From Erodium maritimum (lineage: Eukaryota; Streptophyta; Magnoliopsida; Geraniales; Geraniaceae): DNA of 64,000 nucleotides. The notes beneath the pieces are model-generated. The model saw only the letters and a program-made list of their open reading frames with translations. It did no database searches and was not told where the DNA came from. This document shows positions 22,780-34,549 of this stretch, piece after piece. Where the stretch lies: NCBI GenBank assembly GCA_963921825.1, contig OY997589.1:71656523-71720522 (forward strand), in the 5' to 3' direction. The stretch's first letter is position 1, and each line of letters begins with the position of its first letter. The position numbers were made by a program, and so were the translations under genes.

Positions 22780-25630
22780 TTGGTATTTTCTGATCTGCTC
22801 TCCTTTTCTCTGGATGCACTCTATTCCATTTGGTTTTGGTCTTTCGATATGAATGGTTGTTTTGGATCATTTCGCATTGATTGATTGTTGAATGTGTAAT
22901 TTTTAGAATTCCAATTTTTCATTTTAGTGTGTTTAGGGTAAACCTGATTTATTTATTGTGTGCAAATGGGATTATTGCAAAAAGGGCCCTTTAACAAATT
23001 TTGTGTGATGGAATGTTGGCACTAAAATATGTTAGGAAGAGCTATACTGTGGTGCTTATATTCGATCAATAGTTAAAACTTGATACTGGAAATGGAATTC
23101 TTCTATATTATTTAGTGGAGAAAGCTTGTAAAGTTTTAAGCTTGCAACTTCTTTCTAATAGGATGGTGAGTTATATTGCATATTTAGGGATGAGGATGAG
23201 GCTATGTGTGTGTTTTCTTAGAGATGAGGACTGATCGAAGAATGTTTGTATTGTAATGCTCTTGTGATGGACTAATCTATTCTATGCATCATCACACTTC
23301 CTAAAGTTCTTGTTGTGGGTTTGTGGAAGGATTAGATTTCACCTTTTTGTATAAAATAAGATGATGGATGGGGATTGGCCGCATACGCTTTCTGGTGTAA
23401 TTTTCTTGGGAGATTTTAGCTTGACATTTCATCTGTAGCATAGTGTATCAGTGGACTGTGGGGTGTTTATTTTGTGCCTTTAAATCTATTAGTAGCACAA
23501 TGCAAACCTTTTGTCATATTTCTTTTGGCTTATGGACCCTTAGTTGATGTTGTTCATTGTCAATAGAGGCTATGCTGGATATTCTTGCTTTAAAATTGTA
23601 GGAGAGCTTATGCACAGGGTGGTATTCAAGCTTGATTTATCCTGTCTGTTCCTGCTTTACAGCTTTGGTGAGAAATTTCACATGTATAGTATAGTGATGG
23701 AGACTAAACCATAAAATATTAAAATTATAATTCAGGAGCTACCTATTCAATGTTTGGGAGCTGACATTTTGCTTCGTAGCATTTATATGGAGGGAAGAGA
23801 TATTGGTATATGCATTCATGTTGAGAAGTAAATCTTGGTCTGTTCTCAAGACATTATTAAGTTTTCAAAAGGACCAGGTAGGAATTAGAAAAAAAATTGG
23901 TTATGGGAAGCAGTGGCAGAACACTAAATATGTTAATTTTAGAGACTACTTTTGAGAAGGGTATTAACTATATGTATATAAGCTTCTAGAGATGAATTCA
24001 ACTGGAAATAAATGTGTAGTGAATCCCTGATTTCTGTGTAATAAGACCGGTGAACAAACAGGTTTTATAAGAGAGGCTAAGTTACATGCTTGTTATGATA
24101 AAGTTATGTAGGGCTCTATCATCGCTATTGGCTGTCTAACATATTTAGCTTCTTTTATGGCATAGTGTTGTGTTACTCTTATCTTTTTCAGCTATTGATT
24201 CAGATTTGCTATTGTAATATTGTTTGTGGGTATTCATAATGATCGTATGAGTGTTTTGATGTTGTCTTTCTTAGCGTTTCTCTTTTTGCAGTCTCCAAAT
24301 TTGTTTAATCATATCAAATGATATCCCAGGTTGGCTGGGGATAAGCTTTATGGATTTTTGATATCTTATACATGTTGGTTGGGTTACTTGCGCCTAGAAC
24401 ATCACATAACTACTATTAGATGTTTTAATGAGGTTGTATATGACTAACTCTTATCTCTTTTATAAAATTTCTTATTTTCCAATTTAGGGCTTCTGATATG
24501 AATTAGGGCGAAAATAATTTCTCTAGTTAGTCTCCTAGTCCTACCATATTCGTGAAATAGATTCGGCTGCAATCTGTACATATGACAAGGGTTTTGATGA
24601 TGTTATCCAGTAGTAGTCAGTAATGATCAACTCCCCATATTCTCAAGTGGTATCAAGTTATCAGTGTTTTCTATATCTTATTGCTGAATGGGTCATTTTC
24701 TATCCTCTCATGGTTGCTGGTGTCAAGTGCTGTTTGTAAACTATTACCAAGATGTGTCTAAAATAGAGGAGTTTCATTTACTCCTAACCATATACCAAAT
24801 GTCCTGATGGATCATCCCAGAAACACTAGCCGTTAAAGTTGTTGTGAATTGCAACTTCGTTGTGCTCTTTGGTGATCGGTTGCTTACTTAATGAAGTATA
24901 TCAACAAAGCAAAGTTGAGGCCTTAGTTATACTTCATAAGTAGTAAGTTACAGAGAGATTGAAATGCACAATGATATTACGAGATGATCATCTCATTCTA
25001 TATAGTAAGCTCGGGAATAGACATTTCACTAGGCAGAGTGGTTATGTTGTATCCATATTTGATTGAATTATCTGTTGTTTACATGGATACAATTGAGCTG
25101 TTGCAACATGGACAAGGTCTAAACGGGTGCCAATGTGTCAGAGATACCAATTCTGAGTTACCTATAGTTGTCAAATCAAGATTCCTAACTTGACATGTGT
25201 TGATTCCTTAGCGAATAGCCAATCGTAAGATTTAGTTAGATTGTTGCAGAAGTGAAGTGGATGGAATTTAGACATTTGAAAGTAATACTGAGGTCATACT
25301 TATATTATTTATAGTATATTTACTTCGTAGGGGCCATTGGTGTTGGCCTATAGGTCAAAGGAGCTCTCTCAACTCCTTGAGGTCAGGGGTTCAAACTGCT
25401 TGGGAAGCAGGTGTGGGGTGGGATTTAGTTAGGGGTTAACCTTTGGTCAATCTAAGCATGTAATTGCTATTTGCAGTAACATTTTTAAAGTTGAGATGCT
25501 GATTGTCTTCTGTACCCAGAAGCGTGACACTTAACAATGTTCTTTTGTTTTTTCAGTCTCCTTTGGACCTGAGGAATCTGAATCAGTCCCGAGCTACAAG
25601 GGAAGACAATCCCCGGGAATGAAAAATAAT
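22780..25630 (+). other. 3' region of the complex I gene, with a possible 3'-UTR exon
   Basis: About 2.8 kb of T-rich, stop-dense DNA follows the stop codon, with the texture of intron or 3' flank. A good acceptor (TTTTGTTTTTTCAG) ends at about 25556. After it come about 65 bases, richer in GC than the preceding DNA, up to AAAATAATG. These could be a terminal 3'-UTR exon. A donor near the stop codon is not obvious, so this is tentative. Confidence 0.35.
25328..25490 (+). mobile_element. SINE-like insertion (tRNA-derived head)
   Basis: The sequence contains TGGCCTATAGG (box A-like, about 25343) and GGGGTTCAAAC (box B-like, about 25388), roughly 45 bases apart, as in the pol III promoter of tRNA-derived plant SINEs. 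It starts GGGGCCATTGG. I could not define a tail or target duplication, so the right end is approximate. Confidence 0.5.
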
Positions 25631-26199
25631 GTAGCTTCTTTATTTATTTTGTGGATTACTTCTCAACACATTGTTTCTCTATTTGATTGATGTTGGCGAA
25701 AATCTTTAATGCGACTTATGAGTAATGTTGCCTCTCTTTTGTATGCATGAGAGGTTCTCAGAAAATTTAAATACTATGTTAAATAAAATGGTGTTGATGT
25801 GTTTCTTCTGCCAATTCTTCCTTCCATTTTCTTTACGGTGATGTTGTAGTTAGGTGTCCCACTCTGACCTAGGGGTGTGCTAAAAAATCCGAAATTCAAA
25901 AAAACAGGTGAATCCAACTTGATTCGGACGGGAATGGACAAAATCTGGATATAGGAGACTAACCTGCCGGATACTGGGTAATATTCGGCCTAGATGAACA
26001 ATTCATTTGATGATGGACCATCCACATTTTCGGCCCTTTCCTCAAGAAAAGGCCTACCCGCTTTTTTCTTCTTCCAATGAATTCCTGGCATAATCGATTG
26101 CTTATAAACCACATCCCATAAGTCATCTCCACAACTTACTCTTTTTATAGACTCACAACCATAACTCAGTCTTTCTCACAAAAAACATCCACTAATACT
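25631..26199. other. intergenic DNA, no assigned feature
   Basis: The sequence is A/T-rich at first and then mixed. It includes a CCTAGGGGTGTGC stretch near 25868. No frame, terminal repeat or tandem array is convincing. Confidence 0.35.
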
Positions 26200-27850
26200 A
26201 CCCATCGACACACCAATGATACCACCACATCCTCTTGTCTTTCTCACCACACAACAATCGAACGATCTCAGGGACTCTCTCATGTTGTCCTCAATACTCT
26301 CCCCAACCTCAACCGGCGATAATGGACGAGTTGTGCAGGTGTGTCCTCCTACAGGTGTGGCTGAGGATCGGTGTTGCTCCAGTCGTGCCCTACTAGTGTT
26401 GCGTCTCAGTTTGTCTTGTGGTCGTTGTCAAGGTGGGACTTCTGTGGAGCTGCGTAGTAGAGTGGTTGAACTTTGGTTTTGAGTTGGTTATGATCTCATC
26501 TTTTTTGGTGTTAGCGATCGGGGTAGCCGCTCTCTCGTGCACCGGCAGAGACTTGTTTCAGATCTGGTCGTGGAATACGTTTCTTCATCCACCCGAGTAT
26601 TGATCGTTGTGGATCTGGTCCAACCGCATCTGGTGGTCCCTTTTAGTGTTTAGTTCGTCGCTTCCCTTCGCTCCCAGCTGTCCGTCGCTCGCTTCAGATT
26701 TGGTCATTGGACGTGTTTCTTCATTCTACCGGGTGTTGATCGTCGTGGATCTGGTGGTTCGTCGTGGTGCTAGGTGTCGTCCTCGTAGCTTCATGTCTAT
26801 CCCGGTTGGTAAGGAAATTATTACTTCTCCTTTTCTTATTTTGTTGCTTGTGGAGTCGCTGTTCTCTTTATAATTTTAGACTCCTTTCGATTTTCCCTGT
26901 TACCCCACCCATTTTTTAGTGGGGGCTTGTCGGTGCCCTTACGTGTCGGCCTCCAACGGGTTGTTTTGCCCTTAGGCATTAGTTGGAAGTCGAAAAGGTT
27001 TCTAATCCTATGCGTTTGGAGTTCCGGTGGCTTTTGGTTACCGGTCTATTTATGTTGTTGCGATGTTGACCGTCGGCATATCGGTGTCTACTTCAATCGC
27101 TAAGTTGGTGGCATTGATGAGATAGAGTGTACTCTACAAGAACGGATAAGGTTATGGTTGTTAGATTGGAGGTCAGTTGTTTGTTGTGGGCTTTATGGTT
27201 GGAAAACCCGGGTTATAGACATTTATCGGTTTTGAGCTTCATGGTTGGAAAATAAGGGTTATAGACCTTTTCTTTTATGTGGTTCATGCTTGTAAAATCC
27301 AGGTTCTAAACCATTCAAGAAAATATGGGTGTGTTCGTGCTTCATCGGGAGTTTTACTCGGAAGTTGTCTCTGGTGGGGTGTCGAGGCGCTATCTTGGTT
27401 CGTGGCTCGACGCTGCGTGGACGACTTGGTTTGGTTCACTGCTCGAGGTACTTGTCAGGTTGCTCCGGGTCCGGTTATGTTTTTACAAGGGTTCTTCCTT
27501 TTTCCACTTATTTTGTTTTGGACCTGAGGTCTTGGGGTACATTGTTTTGGGATTCATGCTTGGTAAATTCAGGTTTAAGATCCGTTTTATTTTCTCTGTA
27601 GCATTTGTGTTCATCATGTTAGACAAATCAAGGTAGCAGACCTTTGAGACTTTCTTTGTTTGCGTTATTGTGATAATCTGGGTATTGACTGTTAGGCCTT
27701 GTCGTTGTAACACCCCTTGTTGGGTATAATTGTGTAGTTGGGGTTCCTTTGTGACCGCTCTTTAGTTGTATGAGCTGCTTCGGAAAGGAATTCTTTGCTC
27801 CTGTTTTAGAAAGTTGAGTTTTATCAATATATATTTGCTGATATAGAAAA
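26200..27850 (+). mobile_element. non-coding LINE-like retroposon with internal repeats
   Basis: The block is G/T-rich and has no reverse-transcriptase frame. It ends in TTTTATCAATATATATTTGC plus an A-rich tail (27820-27855), like a plant LINE 3' end. Inside, a segment around TTTCTTCATCC/TTCTACC..GTGTTGATCGT..GTGGATCTGGT is duplicated (26552-26615 and 26691-26755). A loose unit, TTCATG-TTGGAAAAT-GGGTTATAGACC, recurs at about 27188, 27236, 27285, 27555 and 27613. A very similar unit sits at the window's last 45 bases (63958-63998). I infer a deleted, non-autonomous LINE-type element. The ends are approximate and I found no target duplication. Confidence 0.5.
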
Positions 27851-28129
27851 AAGTCAAACCAAACCAATTAGTTGGGTTTTCCCAAAGCTCAACAGTTCAT
27901 ATATGGAGTGGATGCAAGACATATCCAACCATTTGTTTCATCTCTCAAGGACACAATTGTCAAGCCGGAAACTTATATCTCAAGCACACCCACCTATCTT
28001 TGTTGAACTATGTAACTTTCTGTTTGCATTTTCCTCGGGAATAGATTCATAATTAGTTGATAAGAGAAATTGTAAGTTATTTCTATAATTGTAGAAATAA
28101 ATGATATTGTAATCTAAGTAGATAATGTT

Positions 28130-29855
28130 TTTTTTATCAGCATTTTTTTTATAAAATCCAACTGCTACAAAGTGTAGTAGAAGGACAAGGGCTGAGCCCT
28201 CAGTACAATCAACCAACACCCAACAAGGGGTGTAACCTTACAACCAAACAAACAGGGTCAATACCCAAAGTAACTTACATGAAGTACAACAAAGAAACAG
28301 GGCTACAAGCCCAACCTGCTTACAAACACAAAGCCCTACAAAGGCAAACCGGGGCATCAAGACCCAACTGAACAAACAACAACAAAGCCCAAAACAAGGC
28401 CAAACAGGACAACAAGACCCAAGTAGATAAAAAACAAAAGGAGAAAAGAAACAAAAGTAACCTAGCCGCAACTTCTCACCTCGAGTCCCGCAATCACCAG
28501 ACAGCATTAGCCCAGGACCGCTCGAACCCGCGCCGACGAAGAACCTCACCGTAGCCACGAACCTCATCTTCTCGGAGTTGAAGCACAACCGCCACCACCG
28601 GACGGGAACAAGGAACACCACCGTTCCGAACAACAAAAGGGAGAAGGAGACCCAAGAACACCGACAAAAGGAAAAAGAAGGCCACAGAAACAGAAACAAG
28701 CCCCAGAAAAACACCACCCAGCCCAAGCAGGAGCAGAAACAACAGAAAAAGTGAACCAAACCTAAGTCCAACAAAGGACATCTATCCCAAGTCCAACAAG
28801 GGACAAAAAAACCGGAGTCCGGACACTCGGAAAAACAACTATGAAGAGCTTACCGTAAAGACCCCAAAACCCCAACCCCAGCACCACCAAACACACGACC
28901 AAGCACACCTCCAGTACACAACAAAGTGAAACCCCTAACCTCTACCGATAACTACCACCCAAAGGATCCTAAACGGAACCTTCCAACCGGCCAGCACCGA
29001 TTGCAACCCAAAAGGAGGGGGCAGGACCAAAACACCCCAACCCTCAGATCTAACCTTAATCCCCACACCCTCAACCCTGAAATTCCTCGAAACAAGCCGA
29101 AGCTTAACAAACCCCACGGTGGCCAACCCTAACCGTGAGGCCCCGCCCAAAAGGAGCGGAGATCAGAGGAATAAAGAGCAGGAAGGGGCAGAGATTAAAA
29201 AGATAGAAAAGAGGAAGAGATAAACAAGACCAGTCAAAACACATAACTGACCAATCCCGTCCCAGTAATATCGGAGAGAGTAAAGGGAACATAGCTTACC
29301 CACCAAGAAGAACAGCCACAGGGAATCCCAGTCGGGAAACCCTTCCCACGATGGCTAAGACGAGGCGGCGTCAACTCGCGAAACGAACCCAACTGAAGCG
29401 GTACGAAGTCGGATGACCAGAGTCGAGCCACGAGTACCCCGAACATCTCAACTAGATTCGATGGAGAAAAATCTCCCACACAAGGTACCACAGCAGGAGA
29501 GGGGAAGGAGAGCCAAAAGTTCGCGTCGCAATCCCCACAAACCCACCCCCAACAACCAAGAAAAGACAAGGAAAGATCAGATCCAAGCCGATCCAAGGCC
29601 GAGGGGGGTAGATCTGACGGCCAGAAGCCCGGATCTGAAGAAAAGGCAGAGGAAGCGGCGGAACAAAGGTAGGAGACAGGAGGCGAAGAAGCAAAGCGAA
29701 CCAGAAGGAGAAAAGAAAAGGGAGGAGAAGGAAAGGGGAAACAAGGGTTTCGGCGGTGACCTCGATGGCCGAAGCCAGGAGGCCACTGCCGTGAGCGGCG
29801 GGGGAAGTAAGAGAGAAGGCAGATAGCAAAGATTAGAGAGAGGGAGGGTTTTTTT
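28130..29855 (-). mobile_element. non-coding LINE-type retroposon (-) with 16-20 bp target duplication
   Basis: Read on the minus strand, the unit starts with CT-rich DNA like a LINE 5' leader (29855 downward). It ends ...TTGGATTTTATAAAAAAAATG at about 28140, an A-rich tail. It is flanked by CTAAGTAGATAATGTT (28114-28129) and the same word with one extra GATA (29856-29875). The long minus-strand frames are hydrophobic and C/T-driven with no domain, and I take them as non-coding. A tail plus a long target duplication is the signature of target-primed reverse transcription. It looks like a LINE with its coding region deleted. Confidence 0.75.
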
Positions 29856-29879
29856 CTAAGTAGATAGATAATGTTAATA

Positions 29880-30433
29880 TCTTTTATGAAAGGATAGCCC
29901 ATTTAAATATCATAACAATATTGTATTTGATCTCTTATCAAGATAATATTTTCTAACATTAACTCTTATTTGCAGGATCCGGTCCCTGTTATGTTTGAAT
30001 GGGCCCCCATATTTTCTCAGGTGCAACCAGATGCTTCTGCAGCATACATTCAGCAAACATAAGCACATACACTCATAATCTGGTCCACACTCAGTCCTCC
30101 TATTATCTCGGGTGCAATTAGATGCTTCTTCAACATTCATCCACAAAGCACAAGCACTCATCTTACTCATTTGCTCACAGACTCATTGTCCAAGCAGGAT
30201 TTACAATTCTCATACACAAATTTGCATTCTCAACAGCTACTTTGCATTCTCAATCAGTGCATTCAATTCTCTTGAGATGGATTCTCTTTGTCCCTCTCTT
30301 AGCTGCAGTTCTTGTAATCTTTGCTTGTTTTAATTTTCAGTTCTTTCTGTTTGTTTAGTAATCGGTTGTAACTCTTTTTTCCTCAAAAGGGGTTAATCTA
30401 TATATTTGTTTTCGATGGTAAAAAATAAAACTC
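29880..30433. other. intergenic DNA with two imperfect direct repeats
   Basis: Around 30015-30080 and 30095-30165 the pattern TCTC(A/G)GGTGCAA(C/T).AGATGCTTCT.CA is repeated with clear divergence. No gene is supported here. The DNA lies downstream (3') of the cysteine-rich peptide gene. Confidence 0.45.
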
Positions 30434-30851
30434 CTAATTTTCGAGATCACACTTGCATTTAGCGTGGATACATTTGATAGATTTGCTTCCTTTAGGACAA
30501 AGCACGGTGCAATGAGAATCAATAAAACAGTCAAGAGTTGATTCAACATGAACGTCTCGAGGTCGGTTTGGCATGTCTACGCATCTGCCATTGACATACG
30601 CTTGCAATAACCGATGACAGTCGAACTTTGTAGGGCACATGTGTTGTTGTCCATGTACCAATTTGATCATAGGATTACCTACAAGCACAAATGTAATTAC
30701 AAATAAATACAAACTCATGCATAACGATATCAATTATATTCTTATATGAACTAGTTTGCATAAATGTTTTTGAGAGAAAATGAGTAGACTTACATGTTGC
30801 AAGGAATATGACGAACACGAAAGAAAACAATGGGATCGAAGATTTGATCAT
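30434..30851 (-). CDS. secreted cysteine-rich (defensin-like) peptide, two exons
   Basis: On the minus strand, exon 1 is 30851-30794 and exon 2 is 30678-30434. The borders are ACAT|GTAAGT and TTGTGCTTGTAG|GT, and the intron is phase 1. Exon 1 encodes MIKSSIPLFSFVFVIFLAT, a hydrophobic signal peptide. The full product is 100 residues with ten cysteines (about 20, 34, 40, 52, 70, 76, 80, 89, 94, 96). The C-terminal set C-x5-C-x3-C-x8-C-x4-C-x-C resembles the cysteine-stabilised alpha/beta pattern of plant defensin-like peptides, and an intron inside the signal-peptide region is usual for them. The same reading frame also opens at an ATG inside the intron (30733), which would give a weaker leader. 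I expect an apoplastic peptide of defence or cell-cell signalling type. The exact family is not identified. Confidence 0.72.
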
Positions 30852-31300
30852 ATTCTAAATCCGTGTAGAATAATATGACGAGTAGGTTGGAAAATTATGA
30901 TGGAATACGAATAGGTGAATGAACAATAAAATTGAACTCACCTTGCCCCGATGAGCTTCCTTCCTCAATCGGACAAATTGGGGCATCACCATGCCTCAAC
31001 GGTTATCTCGGCCGACCCCTATGGCACAATGCCAACAACGAGTGGACCCTAGCTCCAGCGCGCTCCCCAATCGCAACCCGATTTCGCAGAGCCCTGATTT
31101 ACGAATTCTGGCATGAAGTTAGGGGATGGGTCCGGATCATCTCTCCTATTATATTTTGTTTGATCTGCGATGTATTCTAAAGCTCTGCCTCTAAATGAGG
31201 TAAATGAGTAACCTGCACAATTACAGGCTCGAGAACCAATTGGGGACAACCCCTACAACATAAAATAAATAACCCCCCAAACAACAGCAAGACCAAAAAA
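30852..31300. other. upstream region of the cysteine-rich peptide gene
   Basis: This is probably the promoter side of the minus-strand peptide gene. I cannot point to a certain TATA box. The short frame at 30932-31180 has no domain. Confidence 0.35.
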
Positions 31301-31990
31301 CAACCACACAACAACTAGTGGCACAGAAGCCAAAGAAAAAAAGACTAACCTACCAACGTTTCCTCAGAAATTACCCTCAACATTTACATCAAATGGAGCT
31401 TCAGCAACATGCCATCGAAAAACGGAACCACTCAGAGCTAGACCCCACAACCCCCCCCCCCCCCCCCGATAAAAGCAATCTCGACACTCCAAAAAGCACT
31501 CCTTGTATTTTGCTAAACACAGCCTCCACAGATGGGATCTCTTGCCTAAATACCAGCTGGTTTCTGGCCAACCAAATCTCCACAGAGTAATAGCACAAAT
31601 AAGATTCCACATTTTCCGTGCAAAGTGAGGCACTAGAAAAGACCAAGTAGTAAGCAAAGATCGAACATCTCTCGTGTCCACCCACAAAACTCCCCACCAA
31701 TGCAAGACCATGGACCATATAAGCCAAGCAAAATGACACTGAACCAATAAATGCCAACTTTCTTCAAAGGTCTTCCCACCGAACGGCACCAACTCCTCTG
31801 TAGAGGGATAGGGATCTCTCTTTCCTCAAGAAACATACTGGGCGGGACAGCCTCGTGGCAGCATAACCAGGAAAACGCTACTATTGATGGCTGTGTTTCA
31901 AGCACCCATAGAACCTTCGCCCATGCCCGAACTACTAGTTGCGAACCCATCAAAGAACATAGGCGTCATCCCTTGGAGCGAAAAGTTCTG
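31301..31990 (-). pseudogene. LINE ORF2 C-terminal relic (reverse-transcriptase zinc-binding region)
   Basis: Minus-strand frames at 31953-31633 and 31792-31364 together give the tail of a plant LINE ORF2. The pieces read AFSWLCCHEAVPPSMFLEER, a broken Cys/His stretch, ESWHLLVQCHFAWLIWSMVL, and then WNLICAITLWRFGWPETSWYLG. The order matches the zf-RVT region that follows the polymerase domain. Stops and shifts are present, and the N-terminal part is absent. A separate LINE lies just to the right. Confidence 0.65.
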
Positions 31991-32029
31991 AAATATTTGA
32001 AAAGCACCACATAGATTTACATATAATTT

Positions 32030-34545
32030 TTTTTTATATAAAAGTTGCGAAGATTTATTAGTTTGAGAGAGAATCCTTATGTACAAGATTAGATATATAC
32101 AATTGGCAATTACTTTCCCGATAGACATTCTCCATATCCTCAACAGCTAGTCTTGCAATATCATGAGCGACTTTATTTGATGATCGCTTCACCCATTTCA
32201 AACCGCCAACGCGGACATTGTAGAAATAAGAAATTATATTCCCAATGATAGCACCAAACGATCCAGATACATCAAATCTTTGTATCGAATGAACGAGGTT
32301 AATAGAATCCGTCTCAAAGTCTTTGATCTGTAAGTTATGAGTTGTGCAAAATTTGATGCCCTTCCACATAACAATACACTCTACCCCTTCCTCTTCAAAA
32401 GGGCCTTCAATAAAACCTTGGCACCCTCCTACAATTTCTCCACCCCAGTTTCGGATAATAATCCCATAACCCATCCCATAATTCCGAATACTTGCATCGA
32501 CATTTAGTTTTAAAGCACCAAATGTAGGGGGGCACCACCTACCCATTACCTGAATTGGTTCAATTCTTTCATGCTGGCTACGAATAAATTGATGAGATAA
32601 AGCGAAACCTTCAATCCAAGCCTTATTTTGAGTAATCACAACATCGATTCCTCGCAAAATTCCACCAAACAGAAGTTTATTACATTCCCACCATATATTA
32701 TAACATAACCGCAACTATATAATAAAGTTATCCTCAGAGAGGATCCTTGTAGCACTTTCCAACATCGTATGTCTCTTTTCAAAGCTACTATCACAAAGCA
32801 CGGGAGCTAAACCACAACTTTGCCAAAAACTATTAGCAATTTTGCATTTTAACAAGACATGAATGTTGGTTTCTTCGTGCAATCCAAAAATTTGACAAAC
32901 AGAATGCATCCGGATACCATGAGTTTTCAAATTCCCTGTAGAAGGCAACAAATCCCGCCAAACTCGCCATCCAAAAGATTTGAGCTTAGGAGGAGCAAGC
33001 AACTTCCAAAACCAGTGCCACCATTTATTTTGCAGGGAGTTCGAGTTATAGGAGGACTGATTACCTTCAGCACAAGCAAGTCGATACCCAGAAAGGACCG
33101 TGTACATGCCCTTTTTCTCAGGTGCCCATTTCCATTTTGCAGCACCTTGGTTCCTTGTTCTTGGCAAGCCTTTGATTTACCAAGCATCAACCGGCCAAAA
33201 CACAGTATCAAGAATATTAGAATCCCACTCCCCCGAATCATTCAAGAGTTCCGCCACAGAAAGGTTTGATGTGAAAGGAGTAGGAGGTGTAATCGGAATA
33301 TGTTTAGTAGTATGAGGGAGCCAGGGATCTGTAAATACATTAACATCCAGTCCATGAACTACCCTCAAAATGACCCCTTGTCTGACAATATCTCGAGCCC
33401 ATAATAAACTCTTACAAAACTTGGATGACATATGCTTACTTCCCGCTTCCCAAAAGGATTGATTTCTGCAATATTTGTCCAAAATAACTCTTGACATTAA
33501 GGTGGAGCTAGCTGTGAGGATACGCCAAACTTGTTTACATACTAGTGCCTTATTGAAGTAGCTTAAATCCTTGAAGCCCAGACCACTCAACCTCTTCGAA
33601 AAACAAAGGCTTTTCCAAGCTCTCCAATGCAACGGTTTATAATCATCAGTACCTCCCCAAAAGAACCGAGCTGCCAAGCTATTTATGGAAGAAATAGTAG
33701 ACTCGTGAAGCTTAAAAATACTCATTGCGAAAGTTGGAATAGCTTGAACTGTTGGGGAGAACCGGGCCTTATCAAAGAGGAGCACACAACAAGAAACCCA
33801 TAATATACACATTGGCCACCACACTTGACCCAAAAGACTAGCCTATCAGGTCATGGGTCCAAGGTGTATATTAAGTCTTCTTTTATTCCTTATGTATCCG
33901 ATGTGGGACTTCTGACTCACATGTGGACACACCTAACAATCTCCCCCTCCACATTGAGTCTTATCACATCGGCTTGCTCGCACCTCCTAAGCCCAACTTT
34001 TACCTGTTCTACTCAATCCCTCACGGGCCTACTTCATCCTATATGGACCCACCACCATGAGAGAAGCGATCATGGTTTCCAGGTGTTCCTAGCCTAGGAG
34101 ATTTACCCCAGCCCGCTTCCTGGGAGAGTCCACGGAACCAAGCTCTGATACCACTTGTTGGGGAGAACCGAGCCTTATTAAGGAGGAGCACACAACAAGA
34201 AGCCCATAATATACACGTTGGCCACCACACTTGACCCAAAAGACTAGCCTATCAGGTCATGGGTCCAAGGTGTATATTAAGTCTTACTTTAATTCTTAAG
34301 TATCCGATGTGGGACTCCTGACTCACATGTGGACACACCTAACATGAACAACAACTTTGATTGGAATCTCCCGTCAACCCAAAGAGTATCGTTTTTGTTT
34401 CCAAAGCTGAAGCTTTATCTTTATCCTGTCAACAATACCACAAAAAACCTCGGGTTTATTGCGACCAATAACAGATGGGAGGCCCATATATTTTCCATGT
34501 CCTCCTACCTCTCTAATATTCGGCAAACCCAACAAAAATAAGCGG
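32030..34545 (-). pseudogene. LINE ORF2 relic (-), interrupted by a TRIM
   Basis: Minus-strand frames run from about 34545 to 32058. First come LPNIREVGGHGKYMGLPSVI and KLQLWKQKRY. The TRIM insertion follows. The frame then continues as VQAIPTFAMSIFKLHESTIS, AARFFWGGTDDYKPLHW and CTPKAP-type zinc-binding sequence (33167-32715). It ends in an RNase H-like tail (32714-32058, beginning MRLCYNIWWECNKLLFGG and including KLNVDASIRNYGMGYGIIIR and VHSIQRFDVSGSFGAIIGNI). Removing the TRIM and one copy of its TGAAC duplication makes the sequence continuous, apart from one in-frame stop just upstream. The low-coordinate end has an A/T-rich tail near 32029-32045. It is truncated and inactive. Confidence 0.8.
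33750..34344 (-). mobile_element. TRIM: complete 595-bp miniature LTR retrotransposon
   Basis: Two 189-bp LTRs (33750-33938 and 34156-34344) begin TGTTGGGGAGAACC and end CACCTAACA. They differ at only a few sites. Between them lie 217 bases with no coding capacity. A primer-binding site complementary to initiator-Met tRNA (GCTCTGATACCA on the + strand, 34142-34153) lies next to the right LTR. A polypurine tract (CTCCCCCTCC on +, about 33941-33950) lies next to the left LTR. The element therefore points to the minus strand. The perfect 5-bp duplication TGAAC flanks it (33745-33749 and 34345-34349). It depends on other elements for movement. Confidence 0.93.
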
Positions 34546-34549
34546 AGAT

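Noticed and set aside
28238..29902. Long minus-strand frames rich in Phe, Leu and Cys
   Set aside because: The composition follows the CT/G-rich leader and tail of a non-coding retroposon. There is no domain, and the frame does not match any LINE protein.
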